NCBI RefSeq assembly: GCF_019399895.1
Contig: NC_091877.1
Coordinates: 1,984,001-2,048,000 of the forward strand
DNA length: 64,000 nt
Origin: Cardiocondyla obscurior
Lineage: Eukaryota; Arthropoda; Insecta; Hymenoptera; Formicidae
Direction: 5' to 3'
Numbering within the stretch: the first letter of the stretch is position 1; the number at the start of each line of letters is the position of its first letter. Made by a program: the position numbers and the translations under genes. Under the pieces are notes generated by a model. The model was not told the origin of the DNA. It saw only the letters and a list, made by a program, of their open reading frames with translations, and made no database searches. Below, in pieces: positions 60,901 to 64,000 of the stretch.

Positions 60901-63900
60901 GTTTGGTTTGACAAACAATGTAGATCCCCCGCTGTCGCTCAGAGCGTGACCGCTATTAAATTTACATTTATTTAACCAAGTTTCCATTTCACCGGCGTTA
61001 CAATTTCTAATAAAGCGGTATATTTCCTTTATAAATTTCCGGCAAAAAAAAAAAAAATGTATTCAGTATTTAAAGAATAAACAAATCTGCTAAAAATATC
61101 GTGTTAAAACGTAAGTAAATTAATGCATGAACGTGGAAAGAGCTCTCGTCCCTTGAATTTTAAAGCTCTAGCTGGTGCACGGTGGAGAGAGCAGAGTACC
61201 TTTCGCGCTAAACGTAAACCATTTACGGTACGAGAGGCGCCTTGAAATTTCAAAGGGTTTTTTTTAAATAAGAGTTCTACAAAATAACGCGCGGTAGAAA
61301 TGTAAGGGTTGCAACTCCGCCCTTTTCCCTCCATTGTTATCCGAGGCGTACCGAGCACCGAGCGCGAATTCACCAAATAGCAAGTTCACGAATCCGCGAC
61401 GAAAGTCCCGCAAATACGCCGAAGGTATCTCGCTGATAAATTGCCGTGTCGCGCTCGCGCGCGAGTGTACGAAAATTATCGACGCGGCCGTTTGAGAGGA
61501 AGAGGGTGGGACATGTAATACTTCGGAAGTATTACCATTTTTGCTCTTCCGACACGTCAGAAATTCTTAAATCAGAAGTAACTATGCGGCGAGCGGCGCG
61601 GCGCTCGCAGTAAGTACACGGTGACAAACTTCCGCTTGCAGATGCGAGTATAAACGGGCTTAATAAACTTCGCGAAACCTCCGGCGGGACGGGCGGAAGT
61701 AAATCGCCATCGCGTTGACAGCATTAAAGATTTATAACTTGCCCGCGCGTGCAGGGAAGAATCATAATGCACTTGGAGGCTGCAGTCAAACACGCTTGCT
61801 CACCGTCCCCACGCAAACGTATTACTCTGTTAAATTTTTGATTATGATATTGTGGCGGCGGTTTCAAAATTCCGCGGCCGGCAAAAATGGGCGGGGGGGA
61901 ATACTTCATCGCGCACATATTTCATAATTGAACCCCCGATTCCAAATAGCTTTTACGCGAATATAAAAACATTCAATGTTAACGCTGATTTAATGCTCCT
62001 CTAAATATTCAAGTGAAACGCGTTATCGCGACTCGTTAAGAATTTCTTTTTTTTTTTTAATTAATGGAATTCTGTCAGTAAGAATTTATTCGGAGATTGG
62101 ACGTCACGTTAGATATTAAAATATCATGACATAATAGAGTGGCGGAATTTTTTTTTTTTAATCGAAGCGCACTGCTCCGCTCAGTATTTTTTAACGAGAT
62201 ACATTGAGTGCGGCGAATAACGCGATATATATCGAATAAAATGTAGAAAAAAAAGTTTACTTGAAAACAATAACGTAATTTCTTTTTTATCGTACATTAA
62301 AGGAAATTGACGATAGCGTGGCAATGAAATCATCAGGTCTCTGTGAACAGATCGATAAGGCATCCTTATCTGCAGCCAGCGCCGGTTCTTCCATTAAAGC
62401 CTGGCGAGAATTACTTGAAGCGACTCTACTAGATCCTATCGTTTGGCTAAGTAGTTTTCATAAAGAACCGGAATTCTCGCTTCCTCGTCCAGCGCGTTCC
62501 GCCGCTTTTTCCCTTGACTTCTCCATTCCCGATCCTTCGGACGAACGCTCGCAGATAATCGAACTCGGAAATCGATGGGGAGGCAACCGGTGAATTTTCT
62601 CGTCTAAACTTCTACGGGTGTAACGGTTTTCAAGCGGGGTTCGGTTCACGTAGAACGGTCCACGCTCGATTTCGCACTTACGAAATGAAAGAATCGACTA
62701 GAAAATTGCGAGATCAATTAGGATATCCGAAGAATCATCAGAATTATCTAAGTTCTCGCCAAGTGATAATACGTTTTTTTTTTTTTTTCCTCGACGACCG
62801 TTCGACGATCGAATGAATTTCTTATTTAAGTAAATTGGTGAATATTCCAGTCTGAAATTTATCTAATTTAAATAACCCGTGGGCGATTTTTCTAATTAAG
62901 TTTTAGATAATACGTAGAATAATTGAGAAAAAAAATCTAGTGTTAAAATTAATTAACTTCGCTAAGTTTAATGTCCTTGATACATTAATAAGAGTTCTAA
63001 GAAGATCTGAGAAATCGGCCTTCTTAAGTATAATTATTAAAATCTTTCTTAAAAGAATGCGACATTAAAAAATTAAAGAGAACGAAGGAAGATAATTAGC
63101 CACACGAGTCAGAAGATGCTTTTCATTGTACATCCATAAGCGTAAACCGGAAATGTTTTCGAAATTCGTAATTTATGGTGCTAAATCGTGCGTACCATGC
63201 GACGAGATACGTTTCGAATTAATCCGCGTTATAAAGCGATAAGATCGCGCTATAACATCGCTCGCTGCGAAATGCGCTGCGTTTACAGAGCTGAAAATTT
63301 GCAATAATTCCTTCTCGGCTGCATAAAATTTGGAACCTAATCAAATGACTTGTAATAATACACAACAAATTTTTCTGTAACTTTAACTCTATTAATTTGC
63401 TAAAATAAATTGGAAAAAAAAATTTCTAGATAACGTTACTTGTACTCGTAAATTACGAAACAAAATGAAGAATTATTGTCTTTAACGACAATTTCTGTAA
63501 TTTTGTCGCGACGAATAGCAAAAAGACGGAGTAAATAAAATTCGATTAAGCCTAATGTTTTTATTAATTTCTTATTCCGACTAAATTTACGGCTTGCATG
63601 CAATATTTTGTACGGTCTGTTTTTGTATGTCGTGTAACGAGTTTTCTAACCGTATCCTATTTTCTCGGCGACCATCGCATTCAATTTCCCCGGAGTACAG
63701 TAACGTTTCGTGCTGCGGACTATGCCACGGCATGAAAACGTGCTATCAATAATTTCATCGCATTTAATTCTCTTCCCACTTACGCGTCCGACTTTGAACT
63801 AAAGCAGCGAGGCTAATTCGCATAAGTGCCGCGTAAAAAAAAAAAAAAAAATGTAAAAAGTTGGCCATTAAATTACCGACCGCTTAAACGAAGCGATAAA

Positions 63901-64000
63901 ACGAAAAGTACCAAAGAAATCTCGCGTCTCCTCACGTGACGTAGCTCGACAAACAATCGAGCCTGAAACGCATCTGTGCAAATTTAATTTTACAGATAAT
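57975..64000 (+). other. Start of a long intron of the receptor gene
   Basis: I looked for a phase-1 acceptor followed by the expected continuation of the ligand-binding N-terminal domain and found none. The interval is AT-rich with a CpG-rich patch at 58900-59300. It contains only unsupported open frames, including a 139-codon antisense frame at 60331-60750 and a + strand frame at 62318-62593. Confidence 0.5.

Noticed and set aside
62318..62593. 91-codon + strand open frame inside the receptor intron
   Set aside because: The composition is protein-like, but it has no good acceptor, does not match the expected receptor continuation, and a - strand frame overlaps it.

Overview
This is nuclear DNA from an insect, probably a hymenopteran and possibly an ant. 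It is AT-rich overall but has many CpG-rich stretches, long poly-A/T and (AG)n tracts, small phase-aware introns and arthropod core-promoter motifs. The order-level assignment is inference from composition and protein style; nothing in the window proves it. Most of the sequence is non-coding. I can support only three protein-coding loci.

Left part (1-8905): two convergent genes for secreted, low-complexity cuticle-type proteins. The last coding exon of the first is at 67-227 on the + strand; the rest of that gene lies outside the window. The second is complete on the - strand. It has four coding exons (8854-8865, 6038-6323, 5635-5964, 5231-5406) that encode 267 residues: a signal peptide, a Gly/Tyr/Ala-rich region, eight ten-residue LVGP-type repeats and a Gly-rich tail. 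A TATA box and an initiator 30 nt apart sit directly upstream. The two genes share the ten-residue Gly-Pro spacing, a C-terminal GPSG(A/S)I motif and a phase-1 junction before the last exon, so they are probably paralogues in a cuticular gene cluster.

Middle part (about 8.9-51.7 kb): a long gene-poor interval. It holds microsatellites, homopolymer tracts, a CpG-rich island, a repeat pair rich in CACTGATT/AATCAGTG at 45.4-46.1 kb, a TATA-containing promoter candidate at 11.3 kb, a possible - strand terminal exon at 12.7-13.0 kb, and an isolated 40-nt exon-like segment at 49.56 kb. None of these is proven.

Right part (about 51.7-64 kb): the 5' end of a + strand gene. A likely non-coding first exon ends near 52378. 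A second exon (57684-57974) carries three short upstream ORFs and then the start codon, a signal peptide and the N-terminal motif LPPVIRIG. That motif matches the mature N-terminus of insect kainate-type ionotropic glutamate receptors. The remaining receptor exons are not in the window, so 57975-64000 is read as the start of a long intron.
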